Positions 44,739-52,697 of a DNA stretch of 64,000 nt are shown in pieces; position 1 is the stretch's first letter; every line of letters starts with the position of its first letter. The notes beneath the pieces are model-generated. The model did not search any database. It had not been told where the DNA came from and worked only from the letters and a program-made list of their open reading frames with translations. The position numbers were made by a program, and so were the translations under genes. This DNA is from Catenulispora sp. EB89 (lineage in GTDB: Bacteria; Actinomycetota; Actinomycetes; Streptomycetales; Catenulisporaceae): NCBI RefSeq assembly GCF_041261445.1, contig NZ_JBGCCU010000015.1, forward strand, positions 1-64,000, read 5' to 3'.

Positions 44739-45206
44739 TCAGGCGGTCGGCAGTCCTTCGGTCACGTTCTCCATCTGCTGCGCGGGTTGCTCCTCCGCCT
44801 GCTCCGCCTCGGTCCAGCCGAACGCCAGCGAGCCGCCGACCATGGCCAGCAGCATGCCGATCAGGAAACCGCCGAGGTTGCTGGTCATCCAGCTGGCGGC
44901 GGCGAACAGCAGGGACAGGACCGAGTAGAAGACGCGGTGCTGGGGGTCGAAGATCAGGCACAGGCCCAGGACCACCAGCAGGACCGGGACCGCGTAGCCG
45001 GCCAGGCCGTACAGGCCCATGTGGATGCTGGCCTTCATGGCGGCGTGGTACAGCAGCAGCATCTCGCCGCCGCCGAGGATCACCAGCAGTCCGCCCCAGA
45101 ACGGCCGGGTGCGGCGCCAGTGCCGGAAGGCACGGCGCGCTCCTCGGTGTTCCTCGGGGGCCGGGGCCTCCGGGAAGAGGAGCGCGCCTTCTTCATGCTC
45201 GGTCAC
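44739..45206 (-). CDS. DUF6114 membrane protein
   Basis: A 155-residue membrane protein. After a 35-residue cytoplasmic head, four hydrophobic helices are seen: FWGGLLVILGGGEMLLLYHA, LYGLAGYAVPVLLVVLGLCLIF, VFYSVLSLLFAAASWM and GGFLIGMLLAMVGGSLAFGW. The pattern and the partner gene match the DUF6114 family, which in streptomycetes is coded next to DUF6230 proteins. The start is 3 bp after the DUF6230 stop codon, so the two are one translational unit. Function unknown; probably a membrane partner of the DUF6230 protein. Confidence 0.82.
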   Translation of the reverse strand: MTEHEEGALLFPEAPAPEEHRGARRAFRHWRRTRPFWGGLLVILGGGEMLLLYHAAMKASIHMGLYGLAGYAVPVLLVVLGLCLIFDPQHRVFYSVLSLLFAAASWMTSNLGGFLIGMLLAMVGGSLAFGWTEAEQAEEQPAQQMENVTEGLPTA

Positions 45207-45209
45207 CGT

Positions 45210-45839
45210 TCAGCAGCCCGTGCTCTGGAAGCTCATGCTCAGGCCCGGCAGGGTGAACGTCGAAGCGGTGGTCGCGTAGCTGTCCTGGCGGACGTTGTCG
45301 ATGTCGACCGTGTCCGCCTGCTGGCCGAAGCTGTACTTCGGGCCCACCTGGGTGTCCTCGGACAGGTTGGACGCGTCGCGGCCGATCTGGATGTTCTGGA
45401 AGGTCGCGTCGCCGGACAGGTCCGTGGAGTCCAGGATCAGGTTGCTGGCGTGCACCGGGGTGCCCTTGTCGCCCGCCCTGATCACCAGGTCGATCCCGGG
45501 CAGGTGGACGCTCTGGCACAGGTTGGTGATCTGCGCGTCGCCGATGACCGAGGTCATCACCAGGGCCTGGCAGTTCGAGCTCTTCAGCCAGGGGTTGTCG
45601 CACTTGTTCTGGCTGTTGAGCAGGGTCGTGTCGAGCCCGGCGAACTGCTCGAAGTTCGACCCGTGCAGGTGGCTCGCGGTCACCACGAACGGCATGCCCG
45701 AGATCGCGAACTGCACGCCGAGGGCGCCCTGCGCCGTCAGGATCACGAGCGCGCCGGTGGTGGCCAGGGCGGCCATCCCGGGTATCGCGGCGCGACGGTA
45801 GCGGACTTTGCCTTCGGCCTTGACGGATTTCGTCGCCAT
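45210..45839 (-). CDS. DUF6230 membrane-anchored secreted protein
   Basis: About 209 residues from ATG 45839, with AAAGGAG 5 nt upstream. One N-terminal hydrophobic segment (GMAALATTGALVILTAQGALG) anchors or exports it; the rest is extracytoplasmic with Cys in NKCDNPWLKSSNCQALV, TNLCQSV and the C-terminal STGC. SGMPFVVTASHLHGSNFEQFAG and IQIGRDASNL are conserved in DUF6230. Old annotations call such proteins cholesterol esterase, but no esterase motif is present. It has a strong promoter with an operator at the transcription start. Confidence 0.85.
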   Translation of the reverse strand: MATKSVKAEGKVRYRRAAIPGMAALATTGALVILTAQGALGVQFAISGMPFVVTASHLHGSNFEQFAGLDTTLLNSQNKCDNPWLKSSNCQALVMTSVIGDAQITNLCQSVHLPGIDLVIRAGDKGTPVHASNLILDSTDLSGDATFQNIQIGRDASNLSEDTQVGPKYSFGQQADTVDIDNVRQDSYATTASTFTLPGLSMSFQSTGC

Positions 45840-45936
45840 TCGGCTCCTTTCCGTTCCTGTCACCAGGCGCGGGTGATGCCGGCGCGATCGCCTGGACGAG
45901 ATGGAACCAGCACCGGCACAGCTGGAATGTGACATG

Positions 45937-45992
45937 AGTCACCTGCTAGGTGACTGACGGGTAACATACTCTCAGGGTTTTGAATCGGTCAA
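45937..45992 (-). promoter_or_regulatory. DUF6230 operon promoter with +1 operator
   Basis: On the minus strand TTGACC (45987-45992) and TATGTT (45963-45968) are 18 bp apart. Directly downstream, AGTCACCT-GCT-AGGTGACT (45937-45955) is a perfect inverted repeat with 8-bp arms located at the predicted transcription start. The dyad should be a repressor site. Confidence 0.75.
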
Positions 45993-46023
45993 CCGTTCGG
46001 TACCTGATTCTTCGTGCGCTGAT

Positions 46024-46989
46024 TCAGTCGCTGCCGACACCGGCGTCGGCCTGCGGCGGGACGCACGGTGCGACCGAGCGGGGATGATCTGCCAGCGCGG
46101 CGTGCGAGGCCTTCGCGGCGATCTCGGGGCCGACGAAGGGTGCGACGACGAAATAGACCAGACCGGGCAGCAGGTTCGGCAGTTCGGTCGTGCGGCCGTT
46201 GGCGATGTACCGGTAGAGGGTGCCGTACGCGCCGGCAACCACCGCGTTCACCAGCTCCCCGCGGTCCACGGCCGGCGGCGTGGCCGGCGCCAGGGCGAAG
46301 AAGGCCTCGAAGTCGCGCAGCCGCTCGGAGCGGGCCTGGCGGCCGGCCGGGCCGACGGCGTCGATCTCGACGATCGCGGCCGTGGCGAAGGCCGGGACGC
46401 TGGCCAGGACGTCCAGCAGGACACTGAGAACCGCGCTGGTGGCACGGGTCCACGTCTCGACGTCGGTCTCGTAGTCGGCGGCGGGGCAAGGGATTTCGGC
46501 GGCGTGCGCCGTGCCGTCGGCCGCGTGCGCGGTGACGTCGTCGGCGTCGGCATACGCGCCGGCGGCATCGGCGGAAGCGCCCGCGCCGGCGGCGGCACCC
46601 GCGTCATCCGAGTCATCCACGGCACCCGAGCCATCCGCACCGTCCACGACCTCGTCGATGTCGACCGCGTCGCGAAAAGCATGCCGCAGCATGGCGAACA
46701 GCACGTCCGTCCCATGCCGGTAGGCGGCCAGGAAGGCGCCCTGCTTGCTCTCGAAGTGCTCGTAGAAAGCCGGCCGCGTGACGCCGGAGACCCGGCAGAT
46801 ATCGCTGACCGAGGCGTTCGCGTATCCGCGTTCGGCGACCGTGCGCACCAAGCCGTCGTACAGCCGGTCCCGCTGCGTCGCCACGACCTGCTCGCGCGGC
46901 ACCCGGCTGGGCCCGCGTTTGATAGCCCGCTGCGGATCACGCGGCGAACGCGCGCCGGGCAGCGGGGTCAGAACGGGTGAAACAGGCAT
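46024..46989 (-). CDS. TetR-family regulator with Ala/Asp-rich insertion
   Basis: About 322 residues from ATG 46989 (GGGGGAGAAG upstream). The N-terminal 40 residues are basic and extended; the TetR helix-turn-helix follows (RDRLYDGLVRTVAERGYANASVSDICRVSGVTRPAFYEHFESKQGAF). Residues about 112-165 are an acidic Ala/Asp/Gly-rich insertion not found in ordinary TetR proteins of about 200 residues. It lies between the DUF6230 operon and two divergent secreted-protein genes, with a TACCGGCCGGTA palindrome in the divergent gap, so it is the likely controller of this locus. Confidence 0.85.
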   Translation of the reverse strand: MPVSPVLTPLPGARSPRDPQRAIKRGPSRVPREQVVATQRDRLYDGLVRTVAERGYANASVSDICRVSGVTRPAFYEHFESKQGAFLAAYRHGTDVLFAMLRHAFRDAVDIDEVVDGADGSGAVDDSDDAGAAAGAGASADAAGAYADADDVTAHAADGTAHAAEIPCPAADYETDVETWTRATSAVLSVLLDVLASVPAFATAAIVEIDAVGPAGRQARSERLRDFEAFFALAPATPPAVDRGELVNAVVAGAYGTLYRYIANGRTTELPNLLPGLVYFVVAPFVGPEIAAKASHAALADHPRSVAPCVPPQADAGVGSD

Positions 46990-47049
46990 CTTCTCCCCCG
47001 GGGGCTTGACTGGAGAACCCCGCAGAGTTACAACTCCCACGGGTTTTGT

Positions 47050-47061
47050 TACCGGCCGGTA
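47050..47061. promoter_or_regulatory. 12-bp perfect palindrome, likely TetR operator
   Basis: TACCGGCCGGTA lies 61 bp upstream of the TetR start and 183 bp upstream of the divergent secreted-protein operon. This half-site type (TACCGG) is common for TetR-family operators. Nearby 47082-47125 has a triplicated phrase (CTCGACCCCTGAAA and CTCGACCCCCGCAA). Confidence 0.6.
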
Positions 47062-47243
47062 TCAGAGTGTGATCTGTACTCGACCCCTGAAAATCCGTAC
47101 TCGACCCCTGAAAGTCCCTGCTCGACCCCCGCAAGAGCGCTCTTGGATCTGCACAAACGCCTTCTCGATCTTGCTTCTCCCCGGCGTCGTCGTCGACGCA
47201 GTCCCCGCTCATCTGACATCCCCGCTGACGAGGGAGCGTGAAC

Positions 47244-48176
47244 ATGGCTGTCCCAGGCCTGTTCCATCGGTTCAGAACACGTACAGCCGCCGCGGTCGCG
47301 GCCGCCCTGGCGCTGGTCGCCGTGGCCGCCTCGCCGTCCGCCGCGGCGACCGGGCAGCCTTCGGGCCCGTACACGGGCATGGGCACGTGCCCCACCTCCA
47401 GCACCCAGATGCAGGACCCGAACCAGGCCGTGGTCGGCTGCGTGGTGGCCACCATAGGCGGTGGCGGGTTTTCTGTGGGTTCCACTCAGGTGAACTTCAG
47501 CTCACCGATGACCGTGACGTTCGGCGTCACCTGGGCCAAGGGCGGCCCGACGGTCACGTTCCCGGACAAGACGGTCGCGCAGCTGTTCTCCACCGTGTCC
47601 CCGACCGACGGCGACGAGCTCCAGGCCAGCCCGCTGGACGTGCCGATCCCCGGCCTGTCCAACTTCTGGCCCGGCGTCACCAGCGCCATCGTGCAGATCG
47701 AGCTGGCCGGGCCGATCACGAACTTCGCCCCGCTGTCCGCCGGCGAGAACTACCCGCTGTTCCAGCTGCCGATCAAGCTCCATCTGATGAACCTGTTCCT
47801 CGGCTCCGACTGCTACGTCGGTTCCGACAGTGCCCCGATCCTGCTCAGCCCGACGGCCGGGACCACGAGCCCGCCGCCGCCGAACCAGCCGGTCAAGGGC
47901 AGCACCGGCACCATCTCCATCGGCCGGGACCCCAACGGCTTCAAGCCCACGATCGTCGGCTTCAACGGCGCGACGCTGAACGACAACGCGCTGCCGGTGC
48001 CCTCGGCCAACGGCTGCGGCCTGTTCGACACCGCCGACTGGATCGTGAACCTGTTGTTCGGCCTGCCCTCGGCGGCCGGCCACAACGCGATCACGCTCTC
48101 CTCGGTCACCACCGCCCTCGCCGTCGACAACAGCGACAGCGATCTGATCAACGCCATCAACGCCACCAGAAAGTGA
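47244..48176 (+). CDS. Secreted protein of the DUF6230/TetR locus
   Basis: About 310 residues from ATG 47244, with AGGGAG 7 nt upstream. A signal peptide of about 35 residues ends SPSAAATG. The mature part is a beta-rich, Cys-poor protein: GTCPTSSTQMQDPNQAVVGCVVATIGGGGFSVGST, then PLDVPIPGLSNFWPGVTSAIVQIELAGPITNFAP and LPIKLHLMNLFLGSDCYVGSDSAPI. I do not recognise an enzymatic motif; the segment FLGSDCYVGS suggests a disulphide with the later NGCGLFD. It is followed 7 bp later by a second exported protein gene, forming an operon divergent from the TetR gene. Confidence 0.72.
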   Translation: MAVPGLFHRFRTRTAAAVAAALALVAVAASPSAAATGQPSGPYTGMGTCPTSSTQMQDPNQAVVGCVVATIGGGGFSVGSTQVNFSSPMTVTFGVTWAKGGPTVTFPDKTVAQLFSTVSPTDGDELQASPLDVPIPGLSNFWPGVTSAIVQIELAGPITNFAPLSAGENYPLFQLPIKLHLMNLFLGSDCYVGSDSAPILLSPTAGTTSPPPPNQPVKGSTGTISIGRDPNGFKPTIVGFNGATLNDNALPVPSANGCGLFDTADWIVNLLFGLPSAAGHNAITLSSVTTALAVDNSDSDLINAINATRK

Positions 48177-48183
48177 GTCCGTC

Positions 48184-48834
48184 ATGCGCACCCGTACCCT
48201 CGCCCTGACCGCTCTGGCCGCCGCCGGCCTCGTGCTCGGCGCGGCCGGCCAGGCCGGCGCCAGCACCGGCGGCGTGCTGACCGTCGGCAGCGCCGGCGGC
48301 ACCAACGCGAACGTCGGCGACACCCTCACCGGCGCGATCAACAGCGACTTCATCTTCACCACCAGCAGCGGCACCATCGACTGCAGCACCGGCTCGTTCA
48401 CCGCCGGCGTCACCGCCAACCCGGCGGTCGGCTCCGGAAACGCCACCGAGTCCATCACCGGCCTGCACGCCGACCCGGCGAACTGCAGCACCACCATCGG
48501 CGGCACCCTCGGCGTGGTCAGCGTGGAGATCAACGGCGCGGCGAACGGCACCGTCGTGGACGGCTCCAGCCCGAAGCTGAAGGTCACCAACCTGGACGAG
48601 CAGGTCACGCTGTCCTCGTTCCTGGGCGACGTCACGTGTGACTACGGGACCACCGGCTCGGTCACCGAGATCGACGGCGCGCTGTCGAACGTCAGCAAGT
48701 CGATCAGCTTCGCGACCCAGAACGTCAACCTGATCAGCGGCTCCGGGCTGTGCCCGAGCAACGGCACGTTCAGCGGCGGCGTCGGTCCGGTGCTGGACTC
48801 CTCGCAGAGCAACCAGGCGGTGTACGTCAATTAA
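48184..48834 (+). CDS. Second secreted protein of the locus
   Basis: A 216-residue exported protein with a 27-residue signal peptide (LALTALAAAGLVLGAAGQAGAS). The mature protein is rich in Ser, Thr and Gly and looks all-beta; four Cys are seen (TIDCSTG, ANCSTT, VTCDYG, GLCPSN), likely two disulphides. No known domain is recognised. It starts 7 bp after the previous gene and ends before a strong terminator, so it is the last gene of the operon. Confidence 0.72.
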   Translation: MRTRTLALTALAAAGLVLGAAGQAGASTGGVLTVGSAGGTNANVGDTLTGAINSDFIFTTSSGTIDCSTGSFTAGVTANPAVGSGNATESITGLHADPANCSTTIGGTLGVVSVEINGAANGTVVDGSSPKLKVTNLDEQVTLSSFLGDVTCDYGTTGSVTEIDGALSNVSKSISFATQNVNLISGSGLCPSNGTFSGGVGPVLDSSQSNQAVYVN

Positions 48835-48896
48835 GGGAAGCTACCGGGCGGAAACTGGCAGCGAGCCCGCACAACCAATACGCTGAACCGCCCCAC

Positions 48897-48935
48897 AAGC
48901 GGAGGGGCCCGGTCGGGCTCCGGGCTCCTCCGCTT
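48897..48935. terminator. Strong terminator of the secreted-protein operon
   Basis: AAGCGGAGG (48897-48905) pairs with CCTCCGCTT (48927-48935) and GCCCGG (48907-48912) with CCGGGC (48920-48925), across one mismatch, followed by CTTGTGTTGTACTGGGGTTTTT. Confidence 0.9.
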
Positions 48936-48994
48936 CTTGTGTTGTACTGGGGTTTTTACGCCTTTTTTGCGCTGTGTTCCCTGCCTCGTGCGCG

Positions 48995-50107
48995 CTATCT
49001 GGTCTTGTCCAGATAGCGGCGGCCGAGCTCGACCAACCCGGGAACCGCCGCCCCGGCGCGTTCGAAGCCCTCGCCGAGGGTCAGGCCGTGCTCGTGGCGG
49101 TAGTGGATGCCCTCCAGGATCACCGCGAGCTTGTAGTGGCTGAAGGCGATGTACCAGTCGAGGTCGTCGACGATCAGGCCGGTCGCGCTCTGGTAGCGGT
49201 CGACGATCTCGCGGCTGCCGGGGAAGCCCTCCTGGTTGGTGAGGCCGCCGCCGCTGGCCGCGAGGATGTCCTTCGGCGGGTGGCCGGGATCCTCCCAGTA
49301 GGTGAGCAGCAGGCCGAGGTCGGCCAGCGGGTCGCCGAGGGTGGACATCTCCCAGTCGAAGACGGCGGCGACGGCGGGGCGATCTGGTGGCCCGCCTGGG
49401 TTTGCGGGCGTGTTCCTAGCTCCGTCCGGAACACCGGGCAGCCGCATCATCACGTTGTCCAGCCGGTAGTCGCCGTGCAGGATCGTCGAGCGCTGAGTCA
49501 CCGGGACGGCGGCGCGCAGGCCGTCGCCGAGCTCGAACAGGCCCCTGATCTCTCGGCTCTGCGATGACGCGTACTGCCGGTCCCACCGGTCCAGCTGCCG
49601 GTGCAGATACCCTTCCGGGCGCCCGAAATCGGCCAGTCCCACCTGCGCCGGATCGACGGCGTGCAGCGCGGCCAGCACGTCGACCAGGCTCTCGCCGACC
49701 GAGCGCCGCTGCTCCGCGGTGAGCGCCGCGCACTGCTCGCGTGTCCGGAGCACCACGCCGTCGACCTTCTCCATCACGTAGAACGGCGCACCGATCACGT
49801 CCGGGTCCTCGCACAGCACGTGGGCGCGCGCCACCGGCACGGTACCGGTGCCGTGCAGCGCGGAGATCACGCGGAACTCGCGGCGCATGTCGTGCGCGGT
49901 GGGCAGGACGTGCCCGAGCGGCGGGCGGCGCAGCACCCAGGCGCGGCCGTCGGCGTCGCGGAGTTCGTAGGTGAGATTGGAAAGACCGCCGGCGATCAGC
50001 TCGGCGGTCAGCGGGGGTCGGGCCTCCACGTGCGGGACGGCGGCGAGGTAGCCGGCGACGGCGGCCGGGTCGAGCCCGGACAGGGCGGGCGCGGCGGGGT
50101 CTGTCAC
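48995..50107 (-). CDS. Phosphotransferase-family (APH-like) protein, ACAD10-type
   Basis: About 370 residues from GTG 50107; the frame is open further upstream but that part overlaps the divergent gene. It is an aminoglycoside-phosphotransferase-like kinase: GGLSNLTYELRDADGRAWVLRRPP (nucleotide loop and Lys equivalent), STILHGDYRLDNVMM (HGDxxxxN catalytic loop) and AAVFDWEMSTLGDPLADLGLLLTYW (metal DWE). This set is typical of ACAD10/11-associated kinases in fatty acid or hydroxyacyl-CoA metabolism, where a 4-hydroxy acid is phosphorylated. It is divergent from an SDR gene (67 bp). Confidence 0.88.
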   Translation of the reverse strand: MTDPAAPALSGLDPAAVAGYLAAVPHVEARPPLTAELIAGGLSNLTYELRDADGRAWVLRRPPLGHVLPTAHDMRREFRVISALHGTGTVPVARAHVLCEDPDVIGAPFYVMEKVDGVVLRTREQCAALTAEQRRSVGESLVDVLAALHAVDPAQVGLADFGRPEGYLHRQLDRWDRQYASSQSREIRGLFELGDGLRAAVPVTQRSTILHGDYRLDNVMMRLPGVPDGARNTPANPGGPPDRPAVAAVFDWEMSTLGDPLADLGLLLTYWEDPGHPPKDILAASGGGLTNQEGFPGSREIVDRYQSATGLIVDDLDWYIAFSHYKLAVILEGIHYRHEHGLTLGEGFERAGAAVPGLVELGRRYLDKTR

Positions 50108-50174
50108 CCTTCGAAAGGTATGGCCTATCGTTCCGTCGCGGAAGAGCGAAGACTGCAGCACGAAGGAGCAACCT

Positions 50175-50951
50175 GTGGACATCCGACTCGACGGCAAGGT
50201 CGCCCTGGTGACCGGCGGTTCCCGCGGCATCGGCCAGGCCATCGCGGCCACCTACGCGGCCTGCGGCGCCCGGGTGGTGATCAGCTCCCGCAAGCTCGAC
50301 GGCCTGGAGCGCGCCGCCGAGGAGATCCGAGCCCAGGTCCCGGACGCCCAGGTACTGCCGTTCGCCGCGCACGCCGGCGACCCGCAGGCGGCGCACGACT
50401 GCGTGAAGTTCGCCGTCGACACCTTCGGCACCCTGGACATCCTGGTCAACAACGCCGCGACGAACCCGCACTTCGGCAACGTGATCGACGTGGACCCCCC
50501 GCGTTTCGACAAGACGGTCGAGGTCAACCTGCGCGGCCCGCTGATCTGGACCCAGGAGGCCTGGCGCCAGGCGATGAACCCGGAGGCGGAGCGGCCCGGC
50601 GGGTGCGTGATCAACCTGTCGTCGGTCAGCGGGCTGCAGTTCAACGACCCCTTGGGCGTCTACGGCACCACGAAGGCGGCGCTGATCCATCAGACGAAGC
50701 ACTTGGCGGGCGAGCTGGCGCCGGCGGTGCGGGTGAACGCGATCGCGCCGGGGCTGGTGAAGACGGAGTTCGCGCGGATGCTGTGGGAGGGCGCGGAGCC
50801 GGACGCGAAGTACCCGTGGGCGCTGGAGCGGCTGGGGGAGCCGCAGGATATTGCGAACGCGGCGCTGTTCTTGGCGAGCGAGCTGGCTTCGTGGATCACC
50901 GGGGAGGTGCTGGTGGTGGATGGTGGGGCGATGATCAAGGGTGGGATTTGA
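50175..50951 (+). CDS. Short-chain dehydrogenase/reductase
   Basis: A 258-residue classical SDR. The cofactor motif is LVTGGSRGIGQAIA, with NNAATNPHF, the catalytic Ser in INLSSVSGLQ and YGTTKAALIHQ (Tyr/Lys), and the C-terminal IAPGLVKTEF and GEVLVVDGGAMIKGG. GTG 50175 has AAGGAG 6 nt upstream. Divergence from the ACAD10-type kinase gene suggests a role in acyl-CoA or hydroxy-acid oxidation; the substrate is not certain. NADP or NAD preference is not decided (SSRKLDGLERA after the second strand suggests NADP). Confidence 0.9.
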   Translation: MDIRLDGKVALVTGGSRGIGQAIAATYAACGARVVISSRKLDGLERAAEEIRAQVPDAQVLPFAAHAGDPQAAHDCVKFAVDTFGTLDILVNNAATNPHFGNVIDVDPPRFDKTVEVNLRGPLIWTQEAWRQAMNPEAERPGGCVINLSSVSGLQFNDPLGVYGTTKAALIHQTKHLAGELAPAVRVNAIAPGLVKTEFARMLWEGAEPDAKYPWALERLGEPQDIANAALFLASELASWITGEVLVVDGGAMIKGGI

Positions 50952-50984
50952 GAGTGGGAGGCTGGGGCGGTGGGGGCGATGATC

Positions 50985-51042
50985 GCGCATTCTGTTAGGA
51001 CGTTTTCGCCCCTTGTATACGTATAGCGCGCGCCACTGACAC
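50985..51042. repeat. 58-bp dispersed repeat, copy 2
   Basis: 55 of 58 bases match copy 1 at 32060-32117, including the full TATACGTATA palindrome. It lies between the convergent SDR and bioA genes, 34 bp after the SDR stop codon; the remaining gap to 51127 has only CCGGCCGCCGACAC-type imperfect repeats. Confidence 0.85.
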
Positions 51043-51127
51043 CGCCTTGACCACCAACACGGCCCCGGCCGCCGACACGGCCTTGACCACCGACCTCACT
51101 CCGCCGGCACCGCCCCGGCCGCCGACC

Positions 51128-52417
51128 TCACTCCCCCGAAGCCCGAGCCGCGGCCACCAACCCCGCCGCGATCCGCGCGACGTCCTCCTCCCCCGTCACG
51201 TACGGGGGCATGACGTACAGCAGCTTCCCGAACGGCCGGATCCACACCCCCTGCGCCATCGCCGCCCCGGTCGCCACGCGCATGTCCGTCGGCTGCTCCA
51301 TCTCGATCACCCCGATGGCCCCCAGCACCCGCACGTCCGCCACGCCCGGCAGCTCGCGCGCCGGTTCCAGGTGCTCCGTGAGCAGCTTCCCGATTCCGGC
51401 GACCTGTTCGCGCCACGTGCCTTCCAGCAGCAGCCCGGTCGAGGCGTACGCCGCCGCGCACGCCAGCGGGTTGGCCATGAACGTCGGCCCGTGCATCAGC
51501 ACCGGGGCCTCGCCGCTGGAGATGCCGTGGGCGACGCGGGTCGTGCACAGCACCGCGGCCAGCGTCATGTAGCCGCCGGTCAGTGCCTTGCCGACGGTCA
51601 TGATGTCCGGGCTGACGGCGGCGTGCCCGGCGGCGAACAGCTCGCCGGTGCGTCCGAAGCCGGTGGCGATCTCGTCGAAGACCAGCAGCAGGCCGTGCTC
51701 GTCGCACAGCGCGCGCAGTACCTTCAGCACTTCGGGGTCGTAGAAGTGCATGCCTCCGGCGCCCTGCACGACCGGCTCGACGATGATCGCCGCCAGCGTG
51801 TCGGCGTGCCGGGCCGCCAGCCGCGCCAGGTGTGCGGCGTACTCCTCGGTGAGGGTCTTCGGCGGGCGGTCGGCGAAGACGTGCTCGGGCAGCACGTCGG
51901 CCCAGAGCTGGTGCATGCTGCCCGCCGGGTCCGTCACGGCCATCGCCCCGAAGGTGTCGCCGTGGTAGCCGCCGCGCACCGTCATCAGGCGCGTGCGGGA
52001 CGCGTGGCCCTGCGAGCGCTGGTACTGCAGGCACATCTTGATCGCCACCTCGACCGAGACCGAGCCGGAGTCGGCGAAGAACACGTGCTCCAGGCCGGCC
52101 GGGGCCATCGCGGTCAGGCGTTCGGCGAGGCGGACGGCCGGGGCGTGGGTGAGGCCGCCGAACATCACGTGCGCCATGGAGTCCAGCTGGTCGCGGACCG
52201 CCTGGTCCAGGACCGGGTGGCGGTAGCCGTGGATCGCCGACCACCAGGAGGCCATGCCGTCGACCAGTTCGCGGCCGTCGGCCAGGCGGATGCGGACGCC
52301 GTCGGCGCCGACCACCGGGAAGGGCTCGACCACCGAGGGCATCGGGGCGTAGGGGTGCCAGACCTTGTCGCGGTCCGCGGCGGCGAGTTCGGGGGTCCAG
52401 GGCAGTGCGTCGGTCAC
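51128..52417 (-). CDS. bioA: Adenosylmethionine-8-amino-7-oxononanoate aminotransferase
   Basis: A 429-residue class III aminotransferase of biotin synthesis that converts KAPA to DAPA with S-adenosylmethionine as amino donor. [51 protein letters not shown] at the N-terminus is diagnostic for BioA. The PLP Asp is in [15 protein letters not shown] and the Schiff-base Lys in [12 protein letters not shown]. The rest of the biotin operon (bioB, bioD, bioF) is not in the window, so it may be a lone copy. The coding strand is opposite to the flanking genes. Confidence 0.96.
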   Translation of the reverse strand: MTDALPWTPELAAADRDKVWHPYAPMPSVVEPFPVVGADGVRIRLADGRELVDGMASWWSAIHGYRHPVLDQAVRDQLDSMAHVMFGGLTHAPAVRLAERLTAMAPAGLEHVFFADSGSVSVEVAIKMCLQYQRSQGHASRTRLMTVRGGYHGDTFGAMAVTDPAGSMHQLWADVLPEHVFADRPPKTLTEEYAAHLARLAARHADTLAAIIVEPVVQGAGGMHFYDPEVLKVLRALCDEHGLLLVFDEIATGFGRTGELFAAGHAAVSPDIMTVGKALTGGYMTLAAVLCTTRVAHGISSGEAPVLMHGPTFMANPLACAAAYASTGLLLEGTWREQVAGIGKLLTEHLEPARELPGVADVRVLGAIGVIEMEQPTDMRVATGAAMAQGVWIRPFGKLLYVMPPYVTGEEDVARIAAGLVAAARASGE

Positions 52418-52697
52418 CGGGCTATGAAAACACTTCGGTGTGCGCGGCTCCCACCGGCGCTCGTCACGGGGCCGAACGAGCGGGGCGCGGGGCGCCGGGG
52501 CAGACGGCCGAGCAGGGCGTCGGGCAGGCCGTCGGACAGACGATCAACGAGACACTACCCACCCCCGTTCAAACTTCCGGGGGACAACTCGGTGCGCCTT
52601 CCGCCGTTCGGCTCATCGATCGGCATATATGAGGAGGAAGCGGCGCACATGTATCGGTATGCACCGCTCATCCGCCACGAACCTGAGGAAGACCAGA

